DNA of 5,618 nucleotides, taken from assembly GCA_018065365.1 (NCBI GenBank), contig JAGHTH010000111.1, forward strand, positions 1 through 5,618, read 5' to 3'. Numbering within the stretch: the first letter of the stretch is position 1; every line of letters starts with the position of its first letter. A program made the position numbers and the translations under genes. The notes under the pieces were generated by a model. It did no database searches. It was not told where the DNA came from and saw only the letters and a program-made list of their open reading frames with translations. The stretch is from Candidatus Coliplasma caballi. GTDB taxonomy: Bacteria; Bacillota; Clostridia; Oscillospirales; CAG-382. Below, one piece after another: positions 5,572 to 5,618 of the stretch.

Positions 5572-5618
5572 ATGATGTGTTCCACTGCGTGGAACGTGAT
5601 GTGCCTGTCGGCGTGATG
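5572..5618. repeat. Array of small hairpins separated by RTGATGT, cut by the window edge
   Basis: The spacer ATGATGT (5572-5578) recurs as GTGATGT (5596-5602) and as GTGATG at the window end (5613-5618). Between the spacers lie palindromes with different sequences: GTTCCAC-TGC-GTGGAAC (5579-5595, 7 bp) and GCC-TGTC-GGC (5603-5612, 3 bp). Together with the stem-loop at 5543-5570 the pattern is hairpin, spacer, hairpin, spacer, hairpin, spacer. This is a structured intergenic repeat whose right end is outside the window. The units differ in stem sequence and length, so it is not a CRISPR array. I have seen similar hairpin/TGATGT motifs in gut Clostridia but cannot name a family. Confidence 0.6.

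Noticed and set aside
5543..5618. CRISPR array
   Set aside because: The conserved element is only 6-7 bases and the intervening sequences are self-complementary and short (10-17 bases), unlike CRISPR repeats and spacers.

Overview
The window reads as a chromosomal segment from a low-to-mid GC Gram-positive anaerobe, most likely an uncultured or gut member of the Bacillota (Clostridia-like). This is inferred from purine-rich Shine-Dalgarno sites, sigma-A type promoters, a lipobox signal peptide, a transcriptional yybP-ykoY-type riboswitch with an intrinsic terminator, and protein style. All four genes are on the + strand, in two transcription units.

Unit 1 (about 51-2144): a strong sigma-A promoter (TTGACA, 16 bp, TATAAT) drives a short leader containing a hairpin, then an AMP-forming acyl-CoA/acyl-ACP synthetase (152-1876) and, 43 bp later, a stand-alone 74-residue acyl carrier protein (1920-2144). 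The pair suggests fatty-acid activation with possible direct loading of the acyl group onto the carrier protein.

Unit 2 (about 2166-5518): a second promoter (TTGACA, 17 bp, extended TGA-TACAGT) lies only about 20 bp after the ACP stop. It is followed by a leader of about 225 nt with the hallmarks of a yybP-ykoY (manganese-sensing) riboswitch and a clear intrinsic terminator. Downstream are a 913-residue P2A (SERCA-like) cation ATPase starting at GTG 2428, and 25 bp later a small protein with a lipoprotein signal, one membrane helix and a cytoplasmic CxxC...CxxC zinc ribbon (5195-5518). The logic is a divalent-cation efflux unit switched on by Mn2+. I found hand-drawn base pairings that would explain an ON switch: the ligand-stabilised P1 frees an antiterminator strand.

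Right edge (5519-5618): no gene. It holds a 12-bp stem-loop without a U-tract, followed by further small hairpins separated by a repeated RTGATGT spacer. This looks like the beginning of a structured repeat array that continues past the window. It and the details of the riboswitch platform are the least ordinary parts; the protein genes are recognisable members of known families.
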